Source of the DNA: Sphingobium sp. Ant17
GTDB taxonomy: Bacteria > Pseudomonadota > Alphaproteobacteria > Sphingomonadales > Sphingomonadaceae
Assembly: GCF_000588875.1 (NCBI RefSeq)
Contig: NZ_JEMV01000016.1
Coordinates: 1 to 64,000, forward strand
Direction of reading: 5' to 3'
Length of the DNA: 64,000 nt
In this document: in pieces, positions 47,639 to 57,009 of the stretch
Layout of the letters: each line of letters starts with the position of its first letter
How positions within the stretch are numbered: the stretch's first letter is position 1
The notes under the pieces: generated by a model
What the model saw: only the letters and a program-made list of their open reading frames with translations
The model's database searches: none
Told to the model about the DNA's origin: nothing
Translations under genes and position numbers: made by a program

Positions 47639-48010
47639 TCAGGCGGCAGGCTGCGGGTTGGCCGACGCCGCGTTCCTGGCCGCGCCGGCGAGCAGCTTCG
47701 CGGGATTCCAGGCATCAGCCAAGGAGCGCTGCCAGGCTTCCCACGCGCTGGCGAGCGTCCGGGTCGTTCGCTCCCGGCTCTCGGTCATGGAGGCAAGAAC
47801 GCCTTCGCCGAGATTGCCCGGGGCGATCAGCGAAAAAGGCAAAAATCCGGCCTTGCCATTGGTCTCAGCCGGTTTGCCGACATGCGTGAACGCCCTCCCC
47901 GCAAGATCCATCCAATCCTCGCCGGCCTGGCGGGCCGTCTCGGCCATGCTTGTCGCGAGGCGGACATTAGCCTCAGAAGTCGCGGTCAGTTGATCGAGGG
48001 GATAGGTCAT
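47639..48010 (-). CDS. Phasin-family protein (PHA granule associated)
   Basis: 123 residues from ATG 48010 with AGGAG upstream. It has an amphipathic, Ala-rich helical core (TSEANVRLATSMAETARQAG, then SRERTTRTLASAWEAWQRSL) and a Trp/Pro end (ADAWNPAKLLAGAARNA), a pattern of phasin-like proteins that coat polyhydroxyalkanoate granules. No signal peptide. It lies 180 bp upstream of the GltD-nifJ genes on the same strand; the PhaC-like gene is at 60 kb. Assignment rests on composition and pattern. Confidence 0.6.
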   Translation of the reverse strand: MTYPLDQLTATSEANVRLATSMAETARQAGEDWMDLAGRAFTHVGKPAETNGKAGFLPFSLIAPGNLGEGVLASMTESRERTTRTLASAWEAWQRSLADAWNPAKLLAGAARNAASANPQPAA

Positions 48011-48370
48011 CGGGTCTTCTCCTGCGGTGCGAATTCAAGGGGAAGCATGCGTTGTGGCGAAACGCAGGACCGACATGCATTGGGAATGCTACGTAGGCCG
48101 GCTTGGGAAGTTTGCCGACCGGGGCACAGTCTGCGGGAGGCGCGGCGGCAACGCTATCGGCTGCTTGCGCGAACGCCGACGCGAGAGAGCGAATCTCCGC
48201 ACAAAGCAACGCCCGTTGAGATTTTGCACCGATGTGGATGTGAAAGTACGCGGAAATGGAGACCGAGATGCGAACTCTCGGCATATGTGAGCGCCCATTG
48301 GGTCGGGCCATGCTATGATCTGTCAGACGACTCGGACAGGTCCGGGCAGCGTTCCGAAGGAACAGCGGCC
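48011..48370. other. Intergenic region between phasin and small-protein genes
   Basis: 360 bp between divergent genes. Just before the small gene there is a short inverted repeat GTTCC-GAA-GGAAC (48350-48362), whose second arm overlaps its likely ribosome site. No further structure or coding frame is supported. Confidence 0.4.
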
Positions 48371-48553
48371 ATGAAGGAATTTGTTACCCAGACCAATATC
48401 GAGCGGTTCGAGAATCTGCTCGCGAGCGAAACCGACGCATGCAAAGCGACGACTCTTCGCGGACTGCTGGCAGTCGAAAAGGCGAAGGCTGTCGCGGCCC
48501 GGCGGAGCGAGCCGGGGGACATTCGAGTGATATCGGCGGTCCCCGTAATCTGA
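48371..48553 (+). CDS. Small conserved protein of 60 residues
   Basis: ATG 48371 follows AAGGAAC. The product MKEFVTQTNIERFENLLASE, then TDACKATTLRGLLAVEKAKA, is a short helical protein of a type I recognise as common in sphingomonads (KEFVxQTNIERFExLLxxE…KxxTLxxLLxxEKAK). It is cytosolic with no known role; the helix-turn-helix-like layout might mediate protein contacts. It is monocistronic and convergent with the NRDE gene 150 bp on. Confidence 0.7.
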   Translation: MKEFVTQTNIERFENLLASETDACKATTLRGLLAVEKAKAVAARRSEPGDIRVISAVPVI

Positions 48554-48703
48554 ATCCTATCGAAAGCTTCACCTCCCGCGAGGTGCGGCGTGTGGGGCGG
48601 CCGGCCGCTGGACCGGCGATGGTTGGCGCATGTCCGCGAATGTCCTGCGCAAGCCTCCGGGGCTGATGCGATCCTCCATCCAGCCGCGGCGCACCTCAGA
48701 GCC

Positions 48704-49465
48704 TCAACGCGGCCACGAGAATGGGATGGCCGTTTCACCCTCCCTGTCTCCACTCGCGCCGAAACGACGCTCGAAGATGATGCCGCGCCCGACACCATCA
48801 ATCGCGACGAAGGTGCTGCACCGCGTCCCGTAAACCGGATCGCGGATAAAAATCGGCGAAAGAGGTGGCTCCTGCACCACGTCAGATGGGCCGACCGGCC
48901 AATCGGACGGTTCCGTAAGGGTCTCTTCCATTAGTCCGTCCAGAAGACTCTCGGGGTGCTGCGCGCCGGCGCCGATCCAGTTGCGAAGAACGGCCTTGAG
49001 GCGAACAGTCTTGGGCCAGGGCTCGTCCAGCGCGCCGTTGGACAGACCATAGACCTGCGGCGGCAGGATGCGCCGCGTGGGACCGGGCCTGTTGGACCAG
49101 AATTCGGCCTGGCCGCGCTGGACCACGATGAGGTTGAACGGATTGAAATCCACGAGGTCCGCGTCGGCTGGTTCGGCATATCGCCCCTCCCCCGCCAACA
49201 GATCCTTCAATAGAAGGCCGCGGGACGGTCGGCCTGGCTCCGACGGCCCGAAGCCTCGCAGGTTCGTGACCACAGCAAACCGTCCCTGCTCCGAGGCGCC
49301 GAGCCATGTGCCACCCGATAGCAGATCCCTGCCCGCAAGCACATGATCGGGCTCGTCCCATCGTCGTAACGGTTCTGCAGGGCGCGCGTGAAACTCGTCA
49401 CGGTTGCCGGCAACGACGAGGCGCCAATTTGGGTGCGCGCGCCACGCCAATGCTAAGACGCACAT
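48704..49465 (-). CDS. NRDE-family (TANGO2-like) protein
   Basis: 253 residues, starting MCVLALAWRAHPNWRLVVAG and then NRDEFHARP, the family's name motif. Cys2 would become the N-terminal nucleophile if Met1 is removed, as expected for an Ntn-like fold. Further family marks are GGTWLGASEQGRFAVVTNLR, SRGLLLKDLL, and GTRCSTFVAIDGVGRGIIFE near the C-terminus. Eukaryotic relatives act in heme or lipid handling; the bacterial role is unknown. It is monocistronic. Confidence 0.9.
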   Translation of the reverse strand: MCVLALAWRAHPNWRLVVAGNRDEFHARPAEPLRRWDEPDHVLAGRDLLSGGTWLGASEQGRFAVVTNLRGFGPSEPGRPSRGLLLKDLLAGEGRYAEPADADLVDFNPFNLIVVQRGQAEFWSNRPGPTRRILPPQVYGLSNGALDEPWPKTVRLKAVLRNWIGAGAQHPESLLDGLMEETLTEPSDWPVGPSDVVQEPPLSPIFIRDPVYGTRCSTFVAIDGVGRGIIFERRFGASGDREGETAIPFSWPR

Positions 49466-49870
49466 ATCCGCTCGCCGACGGCTGCCGGATCAATCGAAAC
49501 GCTGTCCAACGAGATAGCGTTCCGTTTCCGACACGCAAGAGCGAGCGGTCTCGGGATTTTAAGTTGCCGCTCGCCGTTTCGGCCGACAACCTGATCAGGC
49601 CCGGCAACACCTATCATCATCTGTTTCCTCCCGTTTGTCGCCATAGCCGTTTCGCAGGGCTGTCACGCGTGTGCCGCCCACAATGCGCGCTGCCGATGTG
49701 CGGCGAATAGAGCTGCTCGCCGGGCAACGCGTCATTGCTTGCCCAAACGAAGCGTATCGTGCTCGGGGAACGTCAGAACGGCCGCTCAGCATCATCGCTG
49801 ATAGCTTCAGCCGCCGCGAGTGTCTTCGCGCACGTGCAGCGGACGCCCATTAAGGGATCATTGTCGCGGC
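49466..49870. other. Intergenic region before cytochrome b561 gene
   Basis: About 400 bp between divergent NRDE and cytochrome b561 genes, apart from the response-regulator-type repeat listed next. No coding frame, RNA or transposon remnant is recognisable. Confidence 0.4.
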
Positions 49871-49887
49871 CGTCAGGCTGTCGTCAG
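49871..49887. promoter_or_regulatory. Direct repeat CGTCAG-N5-CGTCAG, likely response-regulator box
   Basis: CGTCAG at 49871-49876 and 49882-49887, an 11-bp period, 37 bp before the cytochrome b561 start. The same 17-bp element with only two differences in the spacer lies at 52476-52492 before the metal RND operon. OmpR-type regulators bind such tandem repeats; one is encoded between the two sites. Confidence 0.65.
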
Positions 49888-49923
49888 TAAGCGGCCCTAT
49901 GCGATTGGGCAAAGGAGATGTCG

Positions 49924-50655
49924 ATGCTCGTGGCAAACCCCGCTGGTGGCAATACATTCAAGGTCTGGGACGCGCCGCTCAGGCTGTTTCACTGGCTGCT
50001 CGTCGCTGCGATAACAGCGGCCTTCCTATCCTCGGAAGGTGACAGTCCGATCGCCGCCTGGCACATGGCGGCCGGCTGGGTCGCGGCCGTGCTCCTTGCG
50101 TTTCGCCTGATCTGGGGATTTGTCGGAGGCGAGCATGCGCGGTTCGTAAATTTCATCCGGCCTTCGGGTATCGTGGCGCATATCCGTGGCCTCGTGGCCG
50201 GCCATCCGGAGCGCACGGTCGGGCATAATCCGCTTGGCGCGCTTGCTGTGCTTGCCCTGTTCGCGGCGGTCGGCGCAGTCCTGTGGACCGGCATCCAGGT
50301 CGATGCGGGCAAAGCGGACGAGGACATCCACGAAGCGCTCGCCTACGGCATGCTGGCGCTGGTCGGCATCCATGTCGCCGCCGTTCTCGTGATGTCGCTG
50401 GTCACTCGCGACAACCTCGCCAGAGCGATGGTCACGGGTCGCAAGCGCACCGCACTCTACCCGGGAGCGCGGGATGCGCGGGTCCCGGGTTTCATGGCGG
50501 TCGTGCTTGGCGGCGTGGTCGTCATCGCGGCGGTGTTCGGCATCACGCGGTTCGATCCCGCCGCCTTCAGCCCGCAGGCGCATGGCGAGGCGGGAGAAGG
50601 CCAGGGCGGCGAGTACACGGCCGCCGGGCACGGCGAAAATCCTGACGGGGATTGA
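49924..50655 (+). CDS. Cytochrome b561 family protein
   Basis: 243 residues from ATG 49924, with AAAGGAG 6 bp upstream (ATG 49918 is too close). Four transmembrane helices carry heme-ligand histidines: VWDAPLRLFHWLLVAA (His23), PIAAWHMAAGW, and LVGIHVAAVLVM. The segment HIRGLVAGHPERTVGHNPLG is typical of bacterial b561/Ni-Fe-hydrogenase b-type proteins. After a further hydrophobic span the tail is Gly/Glu/His-rich (HGEAGEGQGGEYTAAGHGEN), which might bind metal. It is an inner-membrane electron carrier between quinones and unknown partners. The neighbouring two-component genes and shared box suggest metal- or redox-responsive expression. Confidence 0.85.
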   Translation: MLVANPAGGNTFKVWDAPLRLFHWLLVAAITAAFLSSEGDSPIAAWHMAAGWVAAVLLAFRLIWGFVGGEHARFVNFIRPSGIVAHIRGLVAGHPERTVGHNPLGALAVLALFAAVGAVLWTGIQVDAGKADEDIHEALAYGMLALVGIHVAAVLVMSLVTRDNLARAMVTGRKRTALYPGARDARVPGFMAVVLGGVVVIAAVFGITRFDPAAFSPQAHGEAGEGQGGEYTAAGHGENPDGD

Positions 50656-50773
50656 GCGTAGCTCCCGGCGCGGTTTGACCCGGGCTGCCGCAACCTCCAT
50701 GTCGCTCGTGCCAATATACGCAAAGAACAGGGGCAGAAGCCCTGGAACGGGCTATATTGGAGAGGTCCATTTT

Positions 50774-51451
50774 ATGCGTGTCCTTGTAGTCGAAGACAAT
50801 GACCGGCTGGCGAAGCTGGTCGCGGACGGCCTCCAGCGCCGGGGCTTTTCGTGCGACGTCGCCGGTTGCCTGGCGGGTGCGGACAGCGCGATGGACAGCG
50901 CGGCCTATGACGCCATCGTCCTCGACCTGGGCCTGCCTGACGGCGACGGGATCGACTGGCTGGCGGCGCGGCGGCGATACCGGCAGGTCCCGCCCGCGAT
51001 CGTCCAGACCGCGCGCGGCGCGCTGGAGGACCGGGTAACGGGACTTGACGCCGGCGCCGACGATTATGTCGTCAAGCCCGTGGAGATCGACGAACTGGCC
51101 GCACGCCTTCGCGCATTGCTTCGCCGCCCCGGCCCGCGCACCCAGACCGTGCTGCAAGTCGGGCCGCTACTGTTCGACACCGCTGGGCGGACGGCGCGCC
51201 ATGACGGCAGGGAGATTGACCTGTCCCGCCGCGAGGCCGACCTGCTGGAACTGCTGATGCGACGCGCGGGCGCGGTCGTTCGCCGGGAAGCCATCGAGGA
51301 CGCGCTCTACAATTTCAACGAGCCCGTCACGCCCAATGCGGTGGAAGCGGCGATATCGCGGCTGCGGCGCAAGCTCGAAGATGCCGGCGCGGGTGGAAAC
51401 CTCCATACCATCCGGGGCGTGGGCTATATGTTGCGGGACAATGGTGCATGA
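50774..51451 (+). CDS. OmpR-family response regulator of the metal RND system
   Basis: 225 residues from ATG 50774. Receiver: EDND (7-10), phospho-acceptor Asp51 (AIVLDLGLPDGDG), Thr (QTARGA) and Lys in DDYVVKPVEIDELA. DNA-binding winged helix at about 125-222: LSRREADLLELLMRRAGAVV, TPNAVEAAISRLRRKL and HTIRGVGYMLR. It resembles CzcR/QseB-type regulators. The kinase ATG overlaps its stop (ATGA). CGTCAG direct repeats flank the pair at 49871 and 52476, so it probably controls the b561 gene and the efflux operon. Confidence 0.92.
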   Translation: MRVLVVEDNDRLAKLVADGLQRRGFSCDVAGCLAGADSAMDSAAYDAIVLDLGLPDGDGIDWLAARRRYRQVPPAIVQTARGALEDRVTGLDAGADDYVVKPVEIDELAARLRALLRRPGPRTQTVLQVGPLLFDTAGRTARHDGREIDLSRREADLLELLMRRAGAVVRREAIEDALYNFNEPVTPNAVEAAISRLRRKLEDAGAGGNLHTIRGVGYMLRDNGA

Positions 51452-52464
51452 CCTATCGGCGGTCCGTTTCCCGACGGCTGGTGCGTGGCCTGGGCTTGGT
51501 CGGGCTGGTCGGCACGGTCCTGCTGCTTGCGGCCGTCGCCTTCTTCTATCGACTGTCGTTCGCAGACCTTGCCGCAGGCGAAGCGACGTCCCGCGCACTC
51601 AACGAGATGCTGGATCATGTCGCCCTGCCGGTGGTTATCCTGATGGCGCCGGTCGCGTTCGTCGGTCTCCGGGTCATCAGACAGGCCTTCACCCCGCTGG
51701 AAGAGGCGGCAGCGGAGATCGAGGCGGCACGCGGGCATGAGCGCGGCTTCCGGATCGATACCTCGCGAATGCCCTCCGAGGCGTTGCCGTTCACCGATGC
51801 GGTCAACGATCTGCTCACCCGGCTCGACGATGCGGCAATGCGTCAGGAGGCCTTCGCCGCCGACGTCGCGCACGAACTGCGCACGCCGCTCGCCGTGCTG
51901 TCGCTTGAACTCGACCGGCTCGATCACGCCGAGGCAGGCCGTCTCAAGGGAGATGTCGCGGCCATGCGCCGGCTGATCGACCAACTCATGCTGCTCGCCC
52001 AGATCGACGCCGCCACGGCGGCCCAACTGGTGCCGGAAGCCGTTTCGCTGACGGATGTGGCGACCGACGCCGTCAGTTTCATGGCCCCGGGGATCATCGC
52101 GACGGGCAAGACCATCGCCCTCGAAACTGGAGAGCAATCGCCGATCGTGCGTGGACGGCGCGAGGCGATCGCGGCGGCCCTGCGCAATCTCATCGAGAAT
52201 GCTGTGCGCGTGACGCCCGCCGGCGGGGCTGTCCATGTCAGCGTCGGTCCCGGAGCGGCGATCGGTGTTCGAGACGAGGGGCCGGGCCTTTCGCCCGATC
52301 GCCTGCGCGATCTTGTGCGGCGCCACAGCCGCGCCGACCATGCGAGCAAGGACGGCGCGGGGCTGGGCCTCGCGATCGTCGACCGGATCATGGCGGCGCA
52401 CGGCGGGATGCTCGCGACCGATTCGGACAGGCGCGAGTTGTCGCTGCGCTTTCCCGGCGCCTGA
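51448..52464 (+). CDS. Sensor histidine kinase of the metal RND system
   Basis: 338 residues. Two transmembrane spans (about 13-33 and 58-76) enclose only about 25 periplasmic residues (LSFADLAAGEATSRALNEML), so the input domain is minimal and sensing may be membrane-based. Then a linker, H box FAADVAHELRTPLAVLSLEL with His142, N box NLIENAVRVTP and G boxes RDEGPGLSP and GAGLGLAIV. It is coupled to the regulator by a 4-bp overlap and followed by the efflux operon 50 bp on. Confidence 0.92.
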   Translation: MTYRRSVSRRLVRGLGLVGLVGTVLLLAAVAFFYRLSFADLAAGEATSRALNEMLDHVALPVVILMAPVAFVGLRVIRQAFTPLEEAAAEIEAARGHERGFRIDTSRMPSEALPFTDAVNDLLTRLDDAAMRQEAFAADVAHELRTPLAVLSLELDRLDHAEAGRLKGDVAAMRRLIDQLMLLAQIDAATAAQLVPEAVSLTDVATDAVSFMAPGIIATGKTIALETGEQSPIVRGRREAIAAALRNLIENAVRVTPAGGAVHVSVGPGAAIGVRDEGPGLSPDRLRDLVRRHSRADHASKDGAGLGLAIVDRIMAAHGGMLATDSDRRELSLRFPGA

Positions 52465-52475
52465 CGTTCCACTCC

Positions 52476-52492
52476 CGTCAGGGAGTCGTCAG
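52476..52492. promoter_or_regulatory. Direct repeat CGTCAG-N5-CGTCAG before metal RND operon
   Basis: CGTCAG at 52476-52481 and 52487-52492, 11 bp apart, 22 bp before the membrane-fusion protein start. It matches the element at 49871-49887 at 15 of 17 positions. The short distance to the start codon means the promoter must overlap or lie upstream, inside the kinase gene. Confidence 0.65.
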
Positions 52493-52514
52493 CTTCGTCC
52501 GCTAGGCGAAAGCC

Positions 52515-53639
52515 ATGTTGAACCGCAGCTTCATCCTTGCCGGCGTCGCCGTGATCGCGCTGACGCTTGCCGGCCTGTGGTGGTTGACCACCCGTGCCGG
52601 CACGGCGTCGCCCGCCGCTCAGTCCAGCCCCCCTGTGGACTCTGCGAGCGCGGTGCCGGGCCATCTACGCGTCGAGGCCGGGCAGGCGGCGCAACTCGGT
52701 ATCCGCCTTGCACCCGCCGTTGCGGCGAACGAAGCGCCGCTCGCGATCGTGCCCGCCCTGATCCAGCCGCCCGCCAATGCGCGCGTGGCTGTGGCCGCAA
52801 CCTTTCCGGGCGTGGTGATGCGCACCCTGGTCGTCGAAGGCGACACGGTGCGGCGCGGACAGCCACTTGCGGTGATTTCGAGCCGCGAGGTGCTGATGAT
52901 GGGCGCGGACCTGACGCGCGCGAACGCACGGCTGGGGGTCGCTCGATCGAATGCCGCTCGTCTCTCGCAACTCAGTCGTGAGGGCATCATTGCCGGCGCC
53001 CGTGCCGACGAGGCCAGTGCGATCGCCGTGGAAACGAGCGCCGATGTTTCGGAGAAGGCGCGTATCCTGCACATGGTCAACGGCCATGGTGCAAGCGGCA
53101 GCTACACGCTGACGGCACCGATCGCCGGCCGCATCACCACGGCCAGGATCCAGACCGGAAATTCGGTGGACGGCACGAGCGCGCCTTATGTGATCGATGC
53201 AGCGAACCGCTACGAAGTGCTTGGCCAGCTGCCCGAGCGGCTGGTTGGGCTGGTCCGTCCGGGCATGTTGGTGCGGATCGATCCGAACATACAGGGCCGC
53301 GTCACGGCGGTGGGGTCGACCATCGATCCTGCAACACGCTCGGCCAGCGTGAAGGCCGAGATCGCCGCCGGTCCAGGCATCGTGGCGGGGCGGGCGACCA
53401 ATCTGCTGATTTCCGGCCCGGCTCCCTCGGGCGCGGTCGGCGTGCCTGCTGCCGCCGTCGCAACGATGAACGGCCGGACTGTCGTCTTCGTCGCCACCAA
53501 GGGCGGCTTTGCGGTGCGCGACGTGAAGAGCGGCGGGGCGAATGGAAGCCAGGCCATCCTGCTGTCTGGCGTGAAGCCCGGCGAGCAGGTCGTCATCGCC
53601 GGCACGAGCGCGCTCAAAGCGCTCGCCTTGTCGCGGTAA
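52515..53639 (+). CDS. RND membrane-fusion protein (CzcB/CusB-type)
   Basis: 374 residues. An N-terminal anchor (LNRSFILAGVAVIALTLAGL) is followed by a lipoyl segment (VAATFPGVVMRTLVVEGDTV), a coiled coil with NARLGVARSNAARLSQLSRE, the second lipoyl half (SYTLTAPIAGRITTARIQTG), and beta-barrel and MPD parts (GRVTAVGSTIDPATRSASVK). It is the periplasmic adaptor of the metal efflux complex. No His/Met-rich N-terminus is seen. czcA begins 8 bp downstream. Confidence 0.88.
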   Translation: MLNRSFILAGVAVIALTLAGLWWLTTRAGTASPAAQSSPPVDSASAVPGHLRVEAGQAAQLGIRLAPAVAANEAPLAIVPALIQPPANARVAVAATFPGVVMRTLVVEGDTVRRGQPLAVISSREVLMMGADLTRANARLGVARSNAARLSQLSREGIIAGARADEASAIAVETSADVSEKARILHMVNGHGASGSYTLTAPIAGRITTARIQTGNSVDGTSAPYVIDAANRYEVLGQLPERLVGLVRPGMLVRIDPNIQGRVTAVGSTIDPATRSASVKAEIAAGPGIVAGRATNLLISGPAPSGAVGVPAAAVATMNGRTVVFVATKGGFAVRDVKSGGANGSQAILLSGVKPGEQVVIAGTSALKALALSR

Positions 53640-53646
53640 CCGGCCA

Positions 53647-56600
53647 ATGCTGCGCTCACTGGTCGCCGCGGCTCTATCCTATCGCGTGCTCGTGCTGGCT
53701 CTCGCGCTGACGGTTGCGGGCCTCGGTGCATGGGCCTTCGTGAACCTGCCGGTCGATGCCTATCCCAATATCGCTCAGACGCAGGTCAAGATGATCCTGA
53801 AGGCGCCAGGGATGACGCCCGAGGAGGTGGAGAGCCGCGTCATCACGCCGATCGAGATGGAGATGCTGGGCATTCCCAACCAGGCGATCCTGCGCTCCAC
53901 CGCCAAATATGCCATTGCCGACATCACCATCGACTTCACCGACGGCACCGACATCTATTGGGCCCGCCAGCAGGTTGCCGAGCGCCTGTCGGGCGTGATG
54001 GCCGATCTGCCCGCGTCGGTCAGCGGCGGCCTCGCCCCGATCTCGACGCCGCTGTCCGACGTTTACATGTTCACGATCGAAGGGCCGCTCTCGCTCCAGC
54101 AGAAGCGCGAACTGCTCGACTGGACGATCCGGCCCGCGCTCAGGACCGTGCCCGGCGTGGCTGACGTGAACGCCTTGGGCGGTTTCGTGCGGACGTTCGA
54201 GGTCAGGCCCGATCTGGTGGCGCTTGCCGGCACGGGACTGTCGACCGCAGACATCAGCGCTGCGATCGAAAGCGGCAACCGCAACGACGGTGCCGGCCGC
54301 CTGACAAGCGGAGAAGAATCGCTGATCGTCCGCGCGGTCGGCGCGATCCGCACGGTGGAGGATCTCCAGTCGCTGGTGATCGCCAGTCGCGATGGCCGCA
54401 TCGTCCAGTTGGGCGATGTCGCGACGATCGGAATCGGCAGCCTCACCCGTTACGGCGCCGTCAGCAAGAACGGCAAGGCCGAGGCGGTCGAGGGGCTGGT
54501 GATCGCCCTGCGCGGCGCCGATGCCCGCCAGGTCGTCGACGGCGTGCGCGCCCGGCTTGCGGAGCTTCAGAAGACGCTGCCCGCCGGAACCCATGTCGAT
54601 GTCTTCTACGACCGATCCGACCTCATCGGCCGCGCATCGGCACGGTCGAGGAAGCGCTGCTCGAGGCGACGATCCTCGTGGTCGTGCTGCTCATCCTGTT
54701 CCTGGGCGACTGGCGGGCGGCGGCGATCGTCGCCGCGACCCTGCCGATGGCGGCCCTCATCACCTTCCTGTTCATGCGCGGCATGGGGTTGTCGGCGAAC
54801 CTGATGAGCCTGGGCGGCCTCGCCATCGCCATCGGCATGCTGGTCGACGGCGCGGTGGTGGTGGTCGAGAATATCGTCGAGCGGCTCGGACGGGCTCATG
54901 ATGACGACCATCCGCGCCTCAATCATGTCTTCCAGGCGACCAACGAGGTGGTCGTTCCTGTGTCGGCGGGCATCGTCATCATCGCGCTCGTCTTCCTGCC
55001 CTTGCTCGCGCTCCAGGGATTGGAGGGCAAGCTGTTCGCGCCCGTCGCGCTGACCATCGTCTTCGCGCTGGCTGGCTCGCTGTTGCTGGCTCTGACGCTG
55101 GTTCCGGTGCTGTCCTCCTTCGGCCTGAAGAGCGGCCACCACGGCGATCCCTGGATCATGCGCCGGATCTCGCCGCGTTACCGCGCGCTGCTGGACGCGG
55201 CATTCGCCCGCAAGCGACTGGTCTATGGTCTGGCGACGGCGGGGCTGGTGATCGCCGGTATCGCTTATGGTGCGGTCGGCAAGACCTTCATGCCGACCAT
55301 GGACGAGGGCTCGGTGATCGTGCAGCTCACCAAGCTCCCGTCGATCAGCCTCGACCAATCGGTCAAGGGCGACATGGCGGCGCAGCGCGCGTTGCTGACG
55401 GTGCCCGAGGTCGGCGACGTGATCGCCCGCGTCGGCGCCGACGAGATCGGCCTCGATCCGATGGGGCCGAATGAGACCGACAGCTTCGTGCGCTTGAAAC
55501 CGCAGTCGGAATGGCGCGGCGACAAGGACTTCGTCGTCGGCGAGATGCGCAAGGCTATGGAAGGCATGCCCGGCATCCAGCCCAGCTTCACCCAGCCGAT
55601 CGAGATGCGCGTGTCCGAGATGCTGACCGGCGCGCGCGGCGATCTCGCGGTCAAGATTTTTGGGCCGGACCTCGCGACGCTCGCTGACCTCGCCGGTCAG
55701 GTCCAGCGCACCCTTTCCAGCATAAGCGGGGCGTCGGAAGTGCTGACCGTCGCCAACGACAGTGTCGATTATCTCCAGCTCGACATCGATCGCGCGGCGG
55801 CCGGGCGTTTCGGCATGCCGGTGGACCGGATGCAGGATGCACTGCGCGCCCAGGTCGAGGGCATTCACGCGGGCATTGTCGCGGAAGGTCAGAAGCGCGT
55901 TCCGATCATGATCCGTGGCGATGAAAGCCTGCGCTCGGACCCAACGCGCTTCGCCGACCTGCAATTGCGCACGCCCGGGGGCATTCTCGCTCGCGTCAGC
56001 GACATGGCGCGGGTCGAGCGGACCCAGGGGCCAGTGAAGCTCGACCATGAAAACGGCTCGCGCTTCGCGCTGGTGCAGGCGTTCGTCTCGGGGCGCGACC
56101 TGGTGGGTTATGTCGACGAAGCCAGGGCGGCGGTGGCGGCAAAAATCAAGCTGCCGATCGGATACCGCATCGTCTGGGGCGGGCAGTTCGAGAACCAGCA
56201 ACGCGCGTCGACCCGGCTGATGCTAGTCATCCCGGTGGCGCTCCTGCTGATCTTCTTCGTGCTGCTAGCGACGCTCCGGTCGCTGCGCGCCTCGATCCTC
56301 ATCCTGCTCAACATCCCGTTCGCGATGGTGGGCGGCATCGTCTCGCTCTGGGCGTCGCGGGAATATCTCTCGGTGCCGGCCTCGGTCGGGTTCATCGCGC
56401 TGCTGGGGATAGCGGTGCTGAACGGTCTCGTGCTGGTTGCCTATTTCCGCCAGCTTCGCACCGAAGGGCGCAGTATGACCGAATCCGTCCGGCTTGGCGC
56501 GGAGCGCAGGTTGCGCCCGGTGCTGATGACGGCGAGCATCACCGCCTTCGGCCTCGTCCCGCTGCTGTTCGCCAGCGGCCCGGGCTCGGAAATCCAGCGC

Positions 56601-56717
56601 CCGCTCGCCATCGTCGTCATCGGCGGGCTCATCACCTCGACGCTGCTGACGCTGGTCCTCCTGCCCATCCTGTTCGAGCGCTTTGGTGAAAGTGCCAGGG
56701 AAACCGAAAATGCCTGA
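53647..56717 (+). CDS. czcA: Heavy-metal RND efflux permease (CzcA family), frameshifted near 54634
   Basis: About 1023 residues. It begins MLRSLVAAALSYRVLVLALA, then NLPVDAYPNIAQTQVKM and ALRTVPGVADVNALGGFVR. After FYDRSDLIGRA one base is missing near 54633-54636; the second frame resumes LLEATILVVVLLILFLGDWR. Helix 4 reads AIGMLVDGAVVVVENIVERL, the HME-type Asp/Glu-Asn signature; helices 7-12 follow, ending PILFERFGESARETENA. It exports divalent metal ions (Zn/Co/Cd likely) driven by protons. Its stop overlaps the DUF3240 start. The substrate cannot be fixed from sequence alone. Confidence 0.88.
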
Positions 56718-57009
56718 CCTGCTCCTGACCTTTCACTGCGCGACCCGCGATGTCGAAACCGTCGTGGCGGCGATCCGCGCGGCATCACAGGCACCGATCC
56801 ACATCCACGATATCGCGGTGCGCGGCCGGGATTTCAGCGACGCACGCACCGCCGAGCGCGTGACGGGCAATCTTGATCGAAGTGCGATCGAGCTGATCGT
56901 AGCGGACGATGCGATGACCGAACTGGTTCGGGCCGTGGCCGAATCCAGGCGCGACCTGCCGGTTCGCTGGCGCGCCGTTCCGGTCGTGGCGCGGGGCAGG
57001 CTCGCATGA
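56710..57009 (+). CDS. DUF3240 protein associated with metal RND pumps
   Basis: 99 residues from ATG 56710, overlapping the czcA stop by 8 bp. It reads MPDLLLTFHCATRDVETVVA and SARTAERVTGNL-like segments, ending WRAVPVVARGRLA: a small ferredoxin-like (PII/CutA-like) alpha-beta fold typical of DUF3240, which occurs beside CzcA genes. It is cytosolic and may modulate the pump. Its stop overlaps the TolC start (ATGA). Confidence 0.82.
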   Translation: MPDLLLTFHCATRDVETVVAAIRAASQAPIHIHDIAVRGRDFSDARTAERVTGNLDRSAIELIVADDAMTELVRAVAESRRDLPVRWRAVPVVARGRLA

